Shown: positions 10,000-19,576, counted from the stretch's first letter. The stretch is DNA of 64,000 nucleotides from an uncultured Acetatifactor sp. (GCA_947586055.1 CANPXL010000009.1:1-64000); one strand, 5' to 3'. Made by a program: numbers and translations. Notes: generated by a model not told the origin, from the sequence alone.

Positions 10000-12429
10000 T
10001 CAGACCGCCATGCCGAAAAGACCGCCCAAAAGCCGGACTGCCAGCGCGCAGCACCACGCCACGACGCATTGGATGAGCGCCACGGCCGCCGCCCATCTTC
10101 CACCCAGTTCTCTCTTGATGGAGGCCACCGCGGCCACACAGGGCGTATAAAGCAGGCAGAAGGTCAGAAGCGTCAAAGCCGACAAGGGTGTCAGAACCGT
10201 ATCGAGTCCGGCTCCGCCGAAGAGCACGGTAAGCGTAGACACCACGCTCTCCTTGGCCATAAATCCCGCGATCAGCGAGGTGGAGATCCTCCAATCCCCG
10301 AATCCCAGCGGCGCAAATACCGGAGCAATGGCGCCGGCTATCAAGGCGAGGATGCTGTCCTTTGAATCCGCCACCAGATTCAGGCGGGCGTCAAAATTCT
10401 GCAGGAACCAGATCACGATGGTCGCGGCGAAAATCACGGTAAACGCCCTCTGCAGAAAATCCCGGGCCTTCTCCCACAGAAGCCGGGCCACGTTCCCGAT
10501 ACCGGGCAGCCTGTAATTCGGCAGTTCCATCACAAAAGGCACCGCCTCTCCTTTAAACAGACTGTTCTTTAAGAGAAGCGCCATCAGAATCCCCATTGCG
10601 ATTCCGCCAAAATACAGTCCCACCATGACCAGACCGCCGTGCTTCGGGAAGAACGCCGCGGTGAAAAATCCATAGATGGGAAGCTTCGCCGTACAGCTCA
10701 TAAACGGGGTCAGAAGAATCGTCATCTTTCGGTCCCGCTCCGAAGGCAGGGTGCGGCTGGCCATCACGCCGGGCACCGTACAGCCGAATCCGACCAGCAT
10801 GGGGACGATACTGCGGCCGGACAGGCCGATCTTTCGCAGCAGCTTGTCCATCACAAAGGCCACCCTCGCCATATAACCCGTATCCTCCAAAAGCGACAGG
10901 AAGAAAAACAACGTCACGATCACGGGCAAAAAGCTCAGCACGCTTCCCACGCCGGCGAAGATACCGTCAACCACAAGGGAGCGGAGCGCCCGGTTCACGC
11001 CCCAGTCCGTAAGCGCCTCCGAGACAACCGCGGTCAGAGCGTCGATGCCGGTCTCCAGAAGTCCCTGCAGCCAGGCGCCGATCACGTTAAAGGTCAGCCA
11101 GAATACCAGCGCCATGATCCCCACAAAGACAGGGATGGCCGTATACTTCCCGGTGAGGACGGTGTCGATCTTCCGGCTCCGCTCCCGCTCTCTGCTCTCC
11201 CGGGGCTTTACCACGCAGGCTTCCACCAGTTTCCTGATAAAGGCAAACCGCATGTCCGCAATGGCCGCGGCCCTGTCCAGCCCCCGCTCTTCCTCCATCT
11301 GGGATATGATATGCTCCAGCATCTCCTGTTCGTTTTCGGACAGTTCCAGCGCCTTCAGCACCCTTTCGTCTCTCTCCACCAGTTTCGTGGCCGCAAAACG
11401 CACAGGGATTCCGGCGTCCACGGCATGATCCTGAATCAGATGCATAATCCCGTGAAGGCACCTGTGCACCGCCCCGCCGTTCTCGTTTTCCCCGCAGAAA
11501 TCCGTTCTGCCGGGCCGTTCCTGATACTTCGCCACATGAACGGCGTGGCCGATCAATTCGTGGATCCCCTCGTTTTTTGCGGCGGAGATCGGCACAACCG
11601 GGATTCCGAGCATGGCCTCCATCTCGTTGATGTCCACGGAACCGCCGTTTCCCCTGACTTCATCCATCATATTCAGAGCAAGCACCATGGGCACATCCAG
11701 CTCCATCAGCTGCATGGTAAGATAAAGGTTTCTCTCGATGTTGGTGGCGTCCACAATATTGATGATGCCGGTCGGTTTTTCATTCAGGATAAACTGTCTG
11801 GAAACGATCTCCTCGTTGGTATAGGGCGAGAGGGAATAAATCCCCGGAAGGTCCGTCACCATAGTCCCCTCGTTCCCCCGGATGGCGCCGCTCTTTCGGT
11901 CTACCGTCACGCCGGGGAAATTGCCCACATGCTGGTTTGCGCCGGTAAGCTGGTTAAACAGAGTCGTCTTTCCGCAGTTCTGGTTCCCTGCCAGGGCAAA
12001 TGTCAGGATCGTTCCCTCCGGAAGGGGATTTTCGTCCGCCTTCACATGATACCTTCCGCCCTCGCCCAGACCGGGATGCTCCCGCCTTCGTTTGGGCGCA
12101 GGCTTTTCGGCGAAATTTTCAGCGGATCTTTTCTTCGGATCGTCCTTCCCGCCCTCTTCCGGCAGGCTGGCGGCCCGCAGCTCCCCGCGCTTCTCGTCCT
12201 GTTTTTTTAGCTCTTCCACCTGGATCTTTTCCGCGTCCGCAAGGCGCAGCGTCAGTTCGTATCCATGGATGCGAAGCTCCATGGGATCGCCCATGGGCGC
12301 AAATTTTTCCAGCGTCACCACCGCTCCCGGTATCACGCCCATATCAAGGAAATGCTGCCGCAGGGCGCCTTCCCCTCCCACGACAGTGATCACTGCACTT
12401 TTTCCGATCTTCAGTTCTTTTAACGTCAT
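10000..12429 (-). CDS. feoB: Ferrous iron transporter, FeoA-FeoB fusion
   Basis: An 809-residue inner-membrane Fe(II) transporter. Residues 1-76 form a FeoA SH3-like domain (MTLKELKIG, HFLDMGVIPGAVV). A charged linker of about 60 residues follows, then the FeoB G domain with G1 GNQNCGKTTLFNQ near residue 147, G3 DLPGIYSL and G4 NMMDE, then the helical guanine-dissociation region and a C-terminal membrane domain with two gate repeats. The ATG at 12429 is used because FeoA homology starts there and a sigma-A promoter lies just upstream. FeoC is not present nearby. Anaerobes rely on Feo for iron because Fe(II) predominates. Confidence 0.95.
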   Translation of the reverse strand: MTLKELKIGKSAVITVVGGEGALRQHFLDMGVIPGAVVTLEKFAPMGDPMELRIHGYELTLRLADAEKIQVEELKKQDEKRGELRAASLPEEGGKDDPKKRSAENFAEKPAPKRRREHPGLGEGGRYHVKADENPLPEGTILTFALAGNQNCGKTTLFNQLTGANQHVGNFPGVTVDRKSGAIRGNEGTMVTDLPGIYSLSPYTNEEIVSRQFILNEKPTGIINIVDATNIERNLYLTMQLMELDVPMVLALNMMDEVRGNGGSVDINEMEAMLGIPVVPISAAKNEGIHELIGHAVHVAKYQERPGRTDFCGENENGGAVHRCLHGIMHLIQDHAVDAGIPVRFAATKLVERDERVLKALELSENEQEMLEHIISQMEEERGLDRAAAIADMRFAFIRKLVEACVVKPRESRERERSRKIDTVLTGKYTAIPVFVGIMALVFWLTFNVIGAWLQGLLETGIDALTAVVSEALTDWGVNRALRSLVVDGIFAGVGSVLSFLPVIVTLFFFLSLLEDTGYMARVAFVMDKLLRKIGLSGRSIVPMLVGFGCTVPGVMASRTLPSERDRKMTILLTPFMSCTAKLPIYGFFTAAFFPKHGGLVMVGLYFGGIAMGILMALLLKNSLFKGEAVPFVMELPNYRLPGIGNVARLLWEKARDFLQRAFTVIFAATIVIWFLQNFDARLNLVADSKDSILALIAGAIAPVFAPLGFGDWRISTSLIAGFMAKESVVSTLTVLFGGAGLDTVLTPLSALTLLTFCLLYTPCVAAVASIKRELGGRWAAAVALIQCVVAWCCALAVRLLGGLFGMAV

Positions 12430-12463
12430 ATCCTCATCGGTCCTTTTTTGTTTTTCTTTTTCC

Positions 12464-12492
12464 AGTATAGAAGTCCCGACGTGAAAAGTCAA
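12464..12492 (-). promoter_or_regulatory. Sigma-A promoter of feoB
   Basis: TTGACT and TATACT are spaced by exactly 17 bases, about 35 bases before the chosen feoB start. I see no clear Fur or MntR-like palindrome, so iron regulation cannot be shown from this stretch. Confidence 0.8.
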
Positions 12493-12551
12493 TCCGTGTC
12501 ATCCCGGAACGCTCTTTCCTGTTCAGAATGCGCCATTCGTAAGGGTGCGTC

Positions 12552-12580
12552 TTGAAAAAAGACGGCCGACGTGTTATATA
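12552..12580 (+). promoter_or_regulatory. Sigma-A promoter of the YczE-like gene
   Basis: TTGAAA and TATATA are separated by 17 bases, about 40 bases before the plus-strand ATG. It is divergent from the feoB promoter, and the two -35 boxes are about 60 bases apart. Confidence 0.7.
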
Positions 12581-12623
12581 TGTTTATAGCGAAACGGATT
12601 GACGAGACAGACAGGAGCGTATC

Positions 12624-13289
12624 ATGGAAAAAGAAAAGAAAAAATGGTTTGCACGGCCGCAGAAATTCAAGATGAGAATGGCAATGATGATCATTGGCGT
12701 CACCCTGCAGGGCTTCGGTCTCTCCCTGCTCAGGCAGCTGAACATGGGAACGGATCCCTGTTCGCTCCTGACACAGGGAGTGGAAGCTCATGTGCCCTTT
12801 AGCTTCGGCACCTGTCAGGTTTTATGCCATCTGGTCACATTTGCGTTTGTCCTTCGGTTTGACGTCAGCTATATCGGGTTCGGCACCGTGGGAAACATGC
12901 TGTGCCTCGGCTATATCTCGGATTTCTTTTCCTGGATCTGGCGCCTTGCGCTGCCGGAAGATTTCTTTTCCCGCACCGCCGTGGCGTGGGCGCTTCTGCT
13001 CCCCACGCTGGCAGTTTTCATCACAGGCGCCGCCACTTATATGTGCGCGGGACTCGGATCCTCCCCCTACGACGCCCTGCCCTTTATCATCTCCGGCCGC
13101 TTTCCAAAGATCCCCTTCAAAGCCATCCGCATGGCTTGGGATATCGCCTTTACCCTGGGAGGCATCCTTCTCGGGGCAAAGGCCGGCATTGTCACCCTGG
13201 CCGTGGCCTTTTTTCTGGGCCCGGTCATCAGCTTCGTCCAAAAAAAGCTGGAAATCCTGCTGCGGGAGAAGCCGGCCCGGGCCGCCTGA
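12624..13289 (+). CDS. YczE/YitT-like integral membrane protein
   Basis: A 221-residue membrane protein with about five helices. Features typical of the YczE/YyaS family (DUF6198-like) include LQGFGLSLLRQLNMGTDP near the N-terminus and GLGSSPYDALPF in the second half, two related Gly/Asp/Pro motifs suggesting an internal duplication. Its molecular function is unknown; some members are linked to secretion or resistance loci. AGGAG precedes the ATG by about seven bases. It converges on gpmI with a gap of only three bases and no terminator between. Confidence 0.8.
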   Translation: MEKEKKKWFARPQKFKMRMAMMIIGVTLQGFGLSLLRQLNMGTDPCSLLTQGVEAHVPFSFGTCQVLCHLVTFAFVLRFDVSYIGFGTVGNMLCLGYISDFFSWIWRLALPEDFFSRTAVAWALLLPTLAVFITGAATYMCAGLGSSPYDALPFIISGRFPKIPFKAIRMAWDIAFTLGGILLGAKAGIVTLAVAFFLGPVISFVQKKLEILLREKPARAA

Positions 13290-13292
13290 AGC

Positions 13293-14837
13293 TTACTTGC
13301 GGATCAGCAGAGATTTTCCGGTCATCTCCGCGGGCTGCTCCATACCCATGATCTGAATCAGCGTGGGGACAATGTCCGCCAGACAGCCGCCCTCCCGAAG
13401 CGTATAGGCTTCGTCATAATTTACCAGAAGGAACGGCACCTGATTGGTGGTGTGGGCGGTGAAAGGTTCTCCGGTCTCATAGTCCACCAGCTGCTCGGCG
13501 TTTCCATGGTCGGCGCAGATAAACATGACGCCGTTTACTTCCCTGATGGCGTCCACAGCCCTGCCGACACATTCGTCCACGGTCTCCACGGCCTTGACGG
13601 CAGCCTCAAGCACGCCGGTATGTCCCACCATATCCGGATTTGCAAAATTAATGATAATCACGTCGTATTTTCCGCTGCGGATGGCGCCGCAGAGTTTATC
13701 GCAGACCTCGTAAGCGCTCATCTGGGGCTTTAAGTCGTAGGTCGCCACATCCTTGGGTGAATTTACCAACACCCTGTCCTCTCCCGGGTTCGGCTCTTCC
13801 ACGCCGCCGTTGAAGAAGAACGTCACATGAGCGTACTTTTCCGTCTCCGCGATGCGCGCCTGCTTCAGATTGTTTGCCGCAAGATACTCTCCGAAGGTGT
13901 TCGTCACCGTGATCTTATGGAAAGCCACCAGCTTGTTGGGAATCGTAGGATCATAATCTGAGAAGCATACGTACGTAATGTTCTTTCTCGGCCCTCTGTC
14001 AAATCCCTTGAAATCATCGTCGCAGAACGCCCTTGTGATCTCTCTTGCCCGGTCGGGGCGGAAGTTAAAGAAGATAACGGAATCCCCGTCCTGTACCGTC
14101 GCAACAGGCTTCCCGTCCTCCAGCGCCAGCGTGGGCTTTACGAATTCGTCCGTCTCTCCCCTGTCGTAGGATTCCTGTATACCGCAGATCCCGCAGGCCG
14201 CAGTCAGCCCTTCCCCTTTGGTCATGGCGTCGTAGGCCAGCTTCACCCTGTCGTAATTGTTGTCCCTGTCCATGGCGTAATAACGTCCCATAACGGAAGC
14301 GATCTTCCCGACGCCGATCTTTTCCATCTCGTCTCTTAAGGCGACGGCGTAATCCTTGCCGCTTGCGGGCGGCGTGTCGCGTCCGTCCAGAAAACAGTGT
14401 ACATACACCTTCTCAAGGCCGTTTTTCTTCGCCAGCTCCAGCAGACCGTAGAGATGGGTGTTGTGGCTGTGGACGCCGCCGTCCGAGAGAAGCCCCATCA
14501 GGTGCAGCGCGCTGTTGTTCTTTTTACAGTTCTCCACTGCGGCAAGCAGGGCAGGGTTCTCAAAAAACGTGCCGTCCTGAATCTCCTTTGTGATTCTGGT
14601 CAGTTCCTGATAAACGATGCGTCCCGCGCCCATGTTCAGGTGTCCCACCTCGGAGTTTCCCATCTGGCCCTCCGGCAGGCCCACCGCCATGCCGCTGGCG
14701 TTTCCTCTCACAAAAGGATATTCCTTCATCAGTCTGTCCATGACGGGCGTCTTGGCCATGGCCACCGCATTGCCTTCCTTCTTTTCGTTCAGGCCGTAGC
14801 CGTCAAGGATCATCAATACAACCGGTCTCTTATTCAT
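13293..14837 (-). CDS. gpmI: 2,3-bisphosphoglycerate-independent phosphoglycerate mutase
   Basis: A 514-residue iPGM that interconverts 3- and 2-phosphoglycerate using two Mn ions. The N-terminus has the metal-binding Asp12 (MILDGYG), and the phosphorylated Ser62 lies in GQMGNSEVGHLNMGAGR. The transferase insert contains HCFLDGRDTPP and the C-terminal metal sites include NFANPDMVGHTG and CADHGNAEQ. Length matches the family. It has its own promoter and is divergent from the CDF gene. Enolase, the next enzyme in the pathway, lies nearby. Confidence 0.97.
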   Translation of the reverse strand: MNKRPVVLMILDGYGLNEKKEGNAVAMAKTPVMDRLMKEYPFVRGNASGMAVGLPEGQMGNSEVGHLNMGAGRIVYQELTRITKEIQDGTFFENPALLAAVENCKKNNSALHLMGLLSDGGVHSHNTHLYGLLELAKKNGLEKVYVHCFLDGRDTPPASGKDYAVALRDEMEKIGVGKIASVMGRYYAMDRDNNYDRVKLAYDAMTKGEGLTAACGICGIQESYDRGETDEFVKPTLALEDGKPVATVQDGDSVIFFNFRPDRAREITRAFCDDDFKGFDRGPRKNITYVCFSDYDPTIPNKLVAFHKITVTNTFGEYLAANNLKQARIAETEKYAHVTFFFNGGVEEPNPGEDRVLVNSPKDVATYDLKPQMSAYEVCDKLCGAIRSGKYDVIIINFANPDMVGHTGVLEAAVKAVETVDECVGRAVDAIREVNGVMFICADHGNAEQLVDYETGEPFTAHTTNQVPFLLVNYDEAYTLREGGCLADIVPTLIQIMGMEQPAEMTGKSLLIRK

Positions 14838-14927
14838 TTTCTCCGTTACCTCTCATTCCGCCGTCCGAAACGGCTCACTTACGTCCCTTTGGTCCGGCGC
14901 TTTGCCGCCCTCCCAAACTCCACAAGC

Positions 14928-14956
14928 ATTATACAATGAAACGCCACGGCGCGCAA
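14928..14956 (-). promoter_or_regulatory. Sigma-A promoter of gpmI
   Basis: TTGCGC and a perfect TATAAT with a 17-base spacer lie about 90 bases before the gpmI start, giving a moderately long leader. Confidence 0.75.
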
Positions 14957-14992
14957 GCGTCAAATCAGCAACAGTTCCGGCCCCGAAATCTC

Positions 14993-15021
14993 TTGCCAAT
15001 TTCCCCGAAGCGCACTAAAAT
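14993..15021 (+). promoter_or_regulatory. Sigma-A promoter of the CDF transporter gene
   Basis: TTGCCA and TAAAAT with a 17-base spacer lie about 35 bases before the plus-strand start. It is divergent from the gpmI promoter; the -35 boxes are about 36 bases apart. Confidence 0.75.
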
Positions 15022-15055
15022 AGTGTATAAATCACTCTGATCGAAGGAGTCCCTT

Positions 15056-16216
15056 ATGATAAAGCTTCTTGCGAGACTGTTCATCAAACATCACAATGAT
15101 ACGGCGGATCCCGACGTGCGCAGGGCCTACGGCACCCTGTGCGGCGCCGTGGGCATCGCGCTGAACCTGTTCCTGTCCCTGGGGAAATTCCTTGCCGGCG
15201 TGCTCAGCGGCTCCATCGCCGTCACCGCCGACGCCTTCAACAACCTTCTGGACGCCGCGTCCTCCCTTATCACTCTGGTCGGCTTCCGGCTGGCGGGCCA
15301 GAAGGCGGACCCGGATCATCCCTTCGGCCACGGCCGCATGGAATATATCTCCGGGTTTCTGGTATCCGTGCTTACCCTGCTCACCATGATCGAACTGGCC
15401 AAAAGCTCCTTTGCCAAGATCCTTTCCCCCCGGCAGGTACATATAACGCTTCCGGTGCTTATCTTTCTCCTGCTCTCCGTGGCGGTAAAGGGATACATGA
15501 GCCTGTATAACGCCCGGCTCGGAAAGAAGCTGAACGCCCCGGCCATGAAGGCCACGGCTGTGGATTCCCTCAGCGATATGCTGGCCACCGCCGTAGTTCT
15601 CTGCTCCGCCTTGATCGTGCGCTTTTTCGGCGTCCCCGTAGACGGATGGTGCGGCCTTATCGTATGCCTGTTCATCGGCTATGCGGGTCTCGACGCCGCG
15701 AAGGGCGCCCTCGGCCCCCTGCTGGGCCAGGCCCCCGACAGGGAATTTGTACAACAGGTATACGACATCACGCTTTCCCAGAAGGAAATCCTCGGCGTCC
15801 ACGATCTGATCGTACACAGCTACGGCCCGGACAGCACGCTGATCTCCCTCCACGCGGAAGTCCCTGCGGACGGCGATCTGATCACGCTGCACGAGGTCAT
15901 TGACCATACGGAACATCTGCTCCGCGACAAACTGCACTGTCACGCCGTGATCCACATGGATCCCGTCCGGGTGGGCGATGAGGAAACGGAACGGTTCAGG
16001 GCGCTTGTGCTGCGCTGCGCGAAAGAAATAGATTCCTCTCTCACCATACATGATTTCCGCATCGTCCCCTGTCAGGGCGGAAGACGCCTGTTCTTTGATC
16101 TGGCGGCGCCCTATGGATTTGCCATGAGCGACGCCAAACTGCGGGATGCGCTGACGCAGCGGCTGAATCGGGAGGATGCGTCTCTGATCCCGGAGATCGA
16201 AATCGACCGGGAGTAA
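15056..16216 (+). CDS. Cation diffusion facilitator (CDF) metal transporter
   Basis: A 386-residue CDF exporter of divalent metals (Zn, Mn, Fe or Co) in exchange for protons. Six helices fill about residues 30-215. The TM2 metal motif reads ADAFNNLLDAAS and the TM5 motif ATAVDSLSDM, with HPFGHGRMEY between; this N/D-type site is not the classic His-Asp zinc site, so specificity is open. A cytoplasmic domain of about 90 residues follows (HDLIVHSYGPDSTLISLHAE), and a C-terminal extension of about 80 residues is longer than in minimal CDFs. GGAG lies seven bases before the ATG. Confidence 0.92.
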   Translation: MIKLLARLFIKHHNDTADPDVRRAYGTLCGAVGIALNLFLSLGKFLAGVLSGSIAVTADAFNNLLDAASSLITLVGFRLAGQKADPDHPFGHGRMEYISGFLVSVLTLLTMIELAKSSFAKILSPRQVHITLPVLIFLLLSVAVKGYMSLYNARLGKKLNAPAMKATAVDSLSDMLATAVVLCSALIVRFFGVPVDGWCGLIVCLFIGYAGLDAAKGALGPLLGQAPDREFVQQVYDITLSQKEILGVHDLIVHSYGPDSTLISLHAEVPADGDLITLHEVIDHTEHLLRDKLHCHAVIHMDPVRVGDEETERFRALVLRCAKEIDSSLTIHDFRIVPCQGGRRLFFDLAAPYGFAMSDAKLRDALTQRLNREDASLIPEIEIDRE

Positions 16217-16248
16217 ATCAACCGGGAGTAAAAAATGCGAAGAAAAAT

Positions 16249-16418
16249 CATGCGGTTAAAAACACGCGATTAAAAATACATGATCAAAAATACATAATTG
16301 GAAATACATGATCGGAAATTCATGATCGGAAATACACGGTTGAAAATACATGATTAGAAATTCATGATTGGAAATTCATGATTGGAAATTCATAATCGAA
16401 AATTCACGATTGAGAATC
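16249..16418 (+). repeat. 14-bp minisatellite, about 12 units
   Basis: Downstream of the CDF gene an AT-rich array repeats a 14-base unit close to CATGATTGGAAATT. The ten units from 16279 onward keep an exact 14-base register with scattered substitutions; the first two are less regular (one is 16 bases). Just before the array the CDF stop region itself is duplicated with the same 14-base spacing (CCGGGAGTAAA twice). No spacers exist, so it is not a CRISPR. The rest of the 252-base gap up to the next gene shows no other feature. Confidence 0.9.
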
Positions 16419-16468
16419 AGGAAAAAACAGAAAACCAACGCGATCATTCATAAAATAAGGGAAATGCC

Positions 16469-16900
16469 ATGACGGACAAAAACGATACCCGCCTGACCTC
16501 CGCGGAGACCAGACGCCTGGAAGCCATAAAGAGACGTTACCGGGAGGAAGCCCGGAATATACTGGAAAAGCGGGTGGCATATTACCACCCGCTCACCGGC
16601 GGCCGCTATACCGCCGTCACCGTCAGGGACCAGAAAAGCCGCTGGGGAAGCTGTTCCTCCCGTGGCACTCTGTCCTTTAATTACCGTCTGATCTTTGCTC
16701 CGCCTGAAATTCTGGACTATGTTGTGGTACACGAGCTGTGCCACCTGACACACATGAACCACTCCAAAGATTTCTGGAACAAGGTTGGCTCCGTGATTCC
16801 GGATTACAAACTCCGCCGGAAGTGGCTGCGGGAACACGGGGAAGAGCTTTGCGCGGAAGCCCATCTTGAAAAGCTTGGGATTCCCCTGAAGCTCTCCTGA
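16469..16900 (+). CDS. YgjP-type (M48-related) zinc metallopeptidase
   Basis: A 143-residue protein of the YgjP/DUF45 family. It contains the conserved QKSRWGSCSSRGTLSFNYRL and the zinc motif VVHELCHLTHMNHSKDFW, where HELCH supplies two ligands and the downstream His and Asp complete the site. Members are WSS1/SprT-like small peptidases; substrates are largely unknown. The usual family length is 160-240, so this is a short member consisting almost only of the catalytic core. It converges on the solute-binding lipoprotein gene with an 18-base gap and no terminator. Confidence 0.9.
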   Translation: MTDKNDTRLTSAETRRLEAIKRRYREEARNILEKRVAYYHPLTGGRYTAVTVRDQKSRWGSCSSRGTLSFNYRLIFAPPEILDYVVVHELCHLTHMNHSKDFWNKVGSVIPDYKLRRKWLREHGEELCAEAHLEKLGIPLKLS

Positions 16901-16918
16901 TCCGATCCCTTCACGCCG

Positions 16919-19576
16919 TCAGCGGTTCTCGTCCACATAGACCTGGGCTCTTCTCTGAATGATATCCGCAACCTCGGAAGCACCCTTCTGGCCTGTGAAG
17001 AACGCGTCGATCTCTTCCTGGATGATATTGAAAACGTCGGTCGTATCACGATAGGGCTGATCCACGCTGCAGACATATTCCACCAGCTCATCCACCTGCT
17101 CCTGCGTCATGGGATCCAGCGGGATCTGCTCCCCGTTCATGTAGAAGTACTCGTCATACTCCTCCTTTTCCCCGTCTTCGTTGAGATAGTAGGGGCGTTC
17201 CGTAGCCTCCTGCACCATCTTGTCGAACATATCCTTCTGAACCGGGATCCAATAGTTGTCGTCTCCCTCCTGATACTCGTCGGTAAGATAATAACGGACA
17301 AACTCCCACGCGCCGTCCTGATACTTCGACCTGGCGGAAATACAATACGCCTCATTATACATGATGAACGCGCCCTTCCCGCTGCCGGAGGGGAACCCCA
17401 CATAGCTTAAATCTCCGCCGAAGTTTCCGTTCAGCGTGTAATTAAAGTCCCGAAGCCGGCTGATGCCGGTCTGGCATAGAACCGTCCTTCCCTCCCGGTA
17501 CTGGGACTCATAGTTCATCCAGTAGTCATCGTCGTACCTGTCCTCATACTCTTCGGGAAGGGTCTTTGCATACTCCATCAGATCGATAAATTCCTGAGAG
17601 TCAAAAGAACATTTTCCCGTATCCATGTCAATAAAATCATTGCTGCAGTAAGACATGGCGTAAGACATAAAATCACTTCGGATCACGTCCGCAAACATCT
17701 GGGTCCCTTCGGGGAGGCTTTCGGCCAGCTTCCTCATATCCTCCATGGTCCAGGAGGTCCGATCCCCCACGATGGATTTCTTTCCCACAACGGTGCTGAC
17801 CGTGAAATTAGGGATCACATAATACAGCTTCCCGTTCACGGAATAGGCGTCGAACACATTCTGCATAAATTCCTCTTTCGACAGTTCCTCATCCTTTTCA
17901 AGAAACGGATTGATATCCGCGATCCAGCCCTTTGCGATATAATTTTCGATGGGCAGGCTGTTCTGCGCCACCAGGATATCCGGCATCCCGCTGGAAACGA
18001 TGTCATTGTTCATCCTGGTCTGGCCGGCCTGATAGTCCTCATAAGTGTTGTATTCGCTGTAGTCCTTTATGGTGATCCTGTATTCCTCGCTGCCTCTGTT
18101 GAACTCGATCACACGCTGCTTGACGTCGCTGTTGATCCAGAGTCCCGCCAGAACAAGCACTTTCTTATCCGGGATTTCCTCCGGCGGAACATAGGTAAAG
18201 AGGCCGCACTTGATCTCGGCGTTGTCGTAATTTTCGTAAAATGTTCCGATAAAATGGGTTTCATCCAGTTCCACCACATCCCGGAGAGCGGTGATGTTCA
18301 GATCGGAATTGACGAAATCCATAAGCTTCTTTCCCTCTTCGTCACCGAACCGATAGGTGTAGACACCGTTGTTTGTGGTATAGATCAGATCGGTGTTCTT
18401 TCCCACACTCATGGTGTTGTAATTGTAAAGGACCGAACCCGGGACAGGCACGGATTCCCCAAGCGTATCCGTCTCAGGGTCGTACTCTGCGGCAAACTGC
18501 TTCGTCCAGTCGTCTACGTCGCTGTAAATCACAAGGAAGCGGCCGTTGTCCTTTGCCATCAGCATATAATTGCTTGACAGAATATCATAATTTTCGTCCG
18601 CAATCTTCTTTCGCTCTCCAAATTCGCCGTCCCCGGAGACGTGCTGGATAAACTCCTGCGATTCCCCGACCATGAAAATATTGATTCCACCGTCCGAAGC
18701 CGCCCCGATGGCCTGCACCCACATCCAGCTTTCCTGCTGATTGTCCAGATCCTCCATGGGCGTCTCCCAGCGGACGGCGCCGTCCAGATTCCAGCAGCAC
18801 AGGTAGTTTTTGGAGATGCTGGCGCCAGTATAATTGGAATAGTCATATCTTCTGAGACCGTAGATCGCGTCGCCTGAGGCCGCAAACGTACGGAGGGCGT
18901 TGTTTTCCCAGTAATCCTCTTCCACAGGCGTTGTGACCATGGGATCATTCACCGCGCCGTCTACATCCGCGGCCCCGCCGTCCCCTGTCTCGTCACCGGC
19001 GTCCCCGCCGTCTTCCGTTCCTTCCGCATCCGCTCCGTCCGTATCATCGGTTCCATCTGTATCCGTCCCTTCCGCATCATCCGTCACGTACGTATCCGTC
19101 CCATCCTCACCGTCTTCTTCGCCGGCGGACTCATCCTCAGCGGGCTCTTCCTCAGGCATCGAGGAACTTAAGAGATCCTGTACGTCGCCTCCTTCCGCTG
19201 CGCTCTGCGCCTGCATTCCCGCAAGCTCTTCCTCCGTGAGAACCGTCTTATTGACCGCAAGCTTTACGTTCTGTATGTCCGAACCGTCCTCTTTGTAGGA
19301 AATCAGACAATAATCGGTATAATACTGATCCCCGTAATGCTCCACGCTCATCAGGTCATAAATCCTGTCTCCCACGTGAAAGGAGGTCTCCAGATTGCTG
19401 TAATCACCCCCCAGATCCGGAATTGCGAACTCCTGGAACTGATACACGTATTTTTTCGCAAGCTCGTTGTTCTCCCTGTCGCTTCCGGAATCCTCGCCGC
19501 AGGCGGTAAGCCCTCCCACGGTCAGCGCCAGCGCCGTACCGACGCAGGCTGCCTTCTTCATCCACCTTTTTTTCAT
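16919..19576 (-). CDS. Large solute-binding lipoprotein with propeller-like N-terminal region
   Basis: An 885-residue lipoprotein (lipobox LTAC, Cys26). Residues 139-208 form a very acidic Asp/Gly/Thr linker. The region from about 209 to 465 has repeated short strands typical of a beta-propeller (DAIYGLRRYDYSN, NGVYTYRFGDEEG). From about 470 a family-1 extracellular solute-binding fold begins (KVLVLAGLWINSDVKQRVIE) and continues to the end. Sugar-binding proteins are normally about 420 residues, so half of this protein is extra. It is the last gene of a six-gene locus and is a paralogue of the first. GGAGG lies four bases before the ATG. The ligand is unknown. Confidence 0.85.
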   Translation of the reverse strand: MKKRWMKKAACVGTALALTVGGLTACGEDSGSDRENNELAKKYVYQFQEFAIPDLGGDYSNLETSFHVGDRIYDLMSVEHYGDQYYTDYCLISYKEDGSDIQNVKLAVNKTVLTEEELAGMQAQSAAEGGDVQDLLSSSMPEEEPAEDESAGEEDGEDGTDTYVTDDAEGTDTDGTDDTDGADAEGTEDGGDAGDETGDGGAADVDGAVNDPMVTTPVEEDYWENNALRTFAASGDAIYGLRRYDYSNYTGASISKNYLCCWNLDGAVRWETPMEDLDNQQESWMWVQAIGAASDGGINIFMVGESQEFIQHVSGDGEFGERKKIADENYDILSSNYMLMAKDNGRFLVIYSDVDDWTKQFAAEYDPETDTLGESVPVPGSVLYNYNTMSVGKNTDLIYTTNNGVYTYRFGDEEGKKLMDFVNSDLNITALRDVVELDETHFIGTFYENYDNAEIKCGLFTYVPPEEIPDKKVLVLAGLWINSDVKQRVIEFNRGSEEYRITIKDYSEYNTYEDYQAGQTRMNNDIVSSGMPDILVAQNSLPIENYIAKGWIADINPFLEKDEELSKEEFMQNVFDAYSVNGKLYYVIPNFTVSTVVGKKSIVGDRTSWTMEDMRKLAESLPEGTQMFADVIRSDFMSYAMSYCSNDFIDMDTGKCSFDSQEFIDLMEYAKTLPEEYEDRYDDDYWMNYESQYREGRTVLCQTGISRLRDFNYTLNGNFGGDLSYVGFPSGSGKGAFIMYNEAYCISARSKYQDGAWEFVRYYLTDEYQEGDDNYWIPVQKDMFDKMVQEATERPYYLNEDGEKEEYDEYFYMNGEQIPLDPMTQEQVDELVEYVCSVDQPYRDTTDVFNIIQEEIDAFFTGQKGASEVADIIQRRAQVYVDENR

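Noticed and set aside
12430-12623. Fur- or DtxR-type operator between feoB and the divergent gene
   Set aside because: I could not find a convincing 15-19 base palindrome near the -10 or -35 boxes by eye.
16249-16418. CRISPR or phage attachment array
   Set aside because: Units of 14 bases abut with no spacers, and there is no integrase or phage gene in the region.
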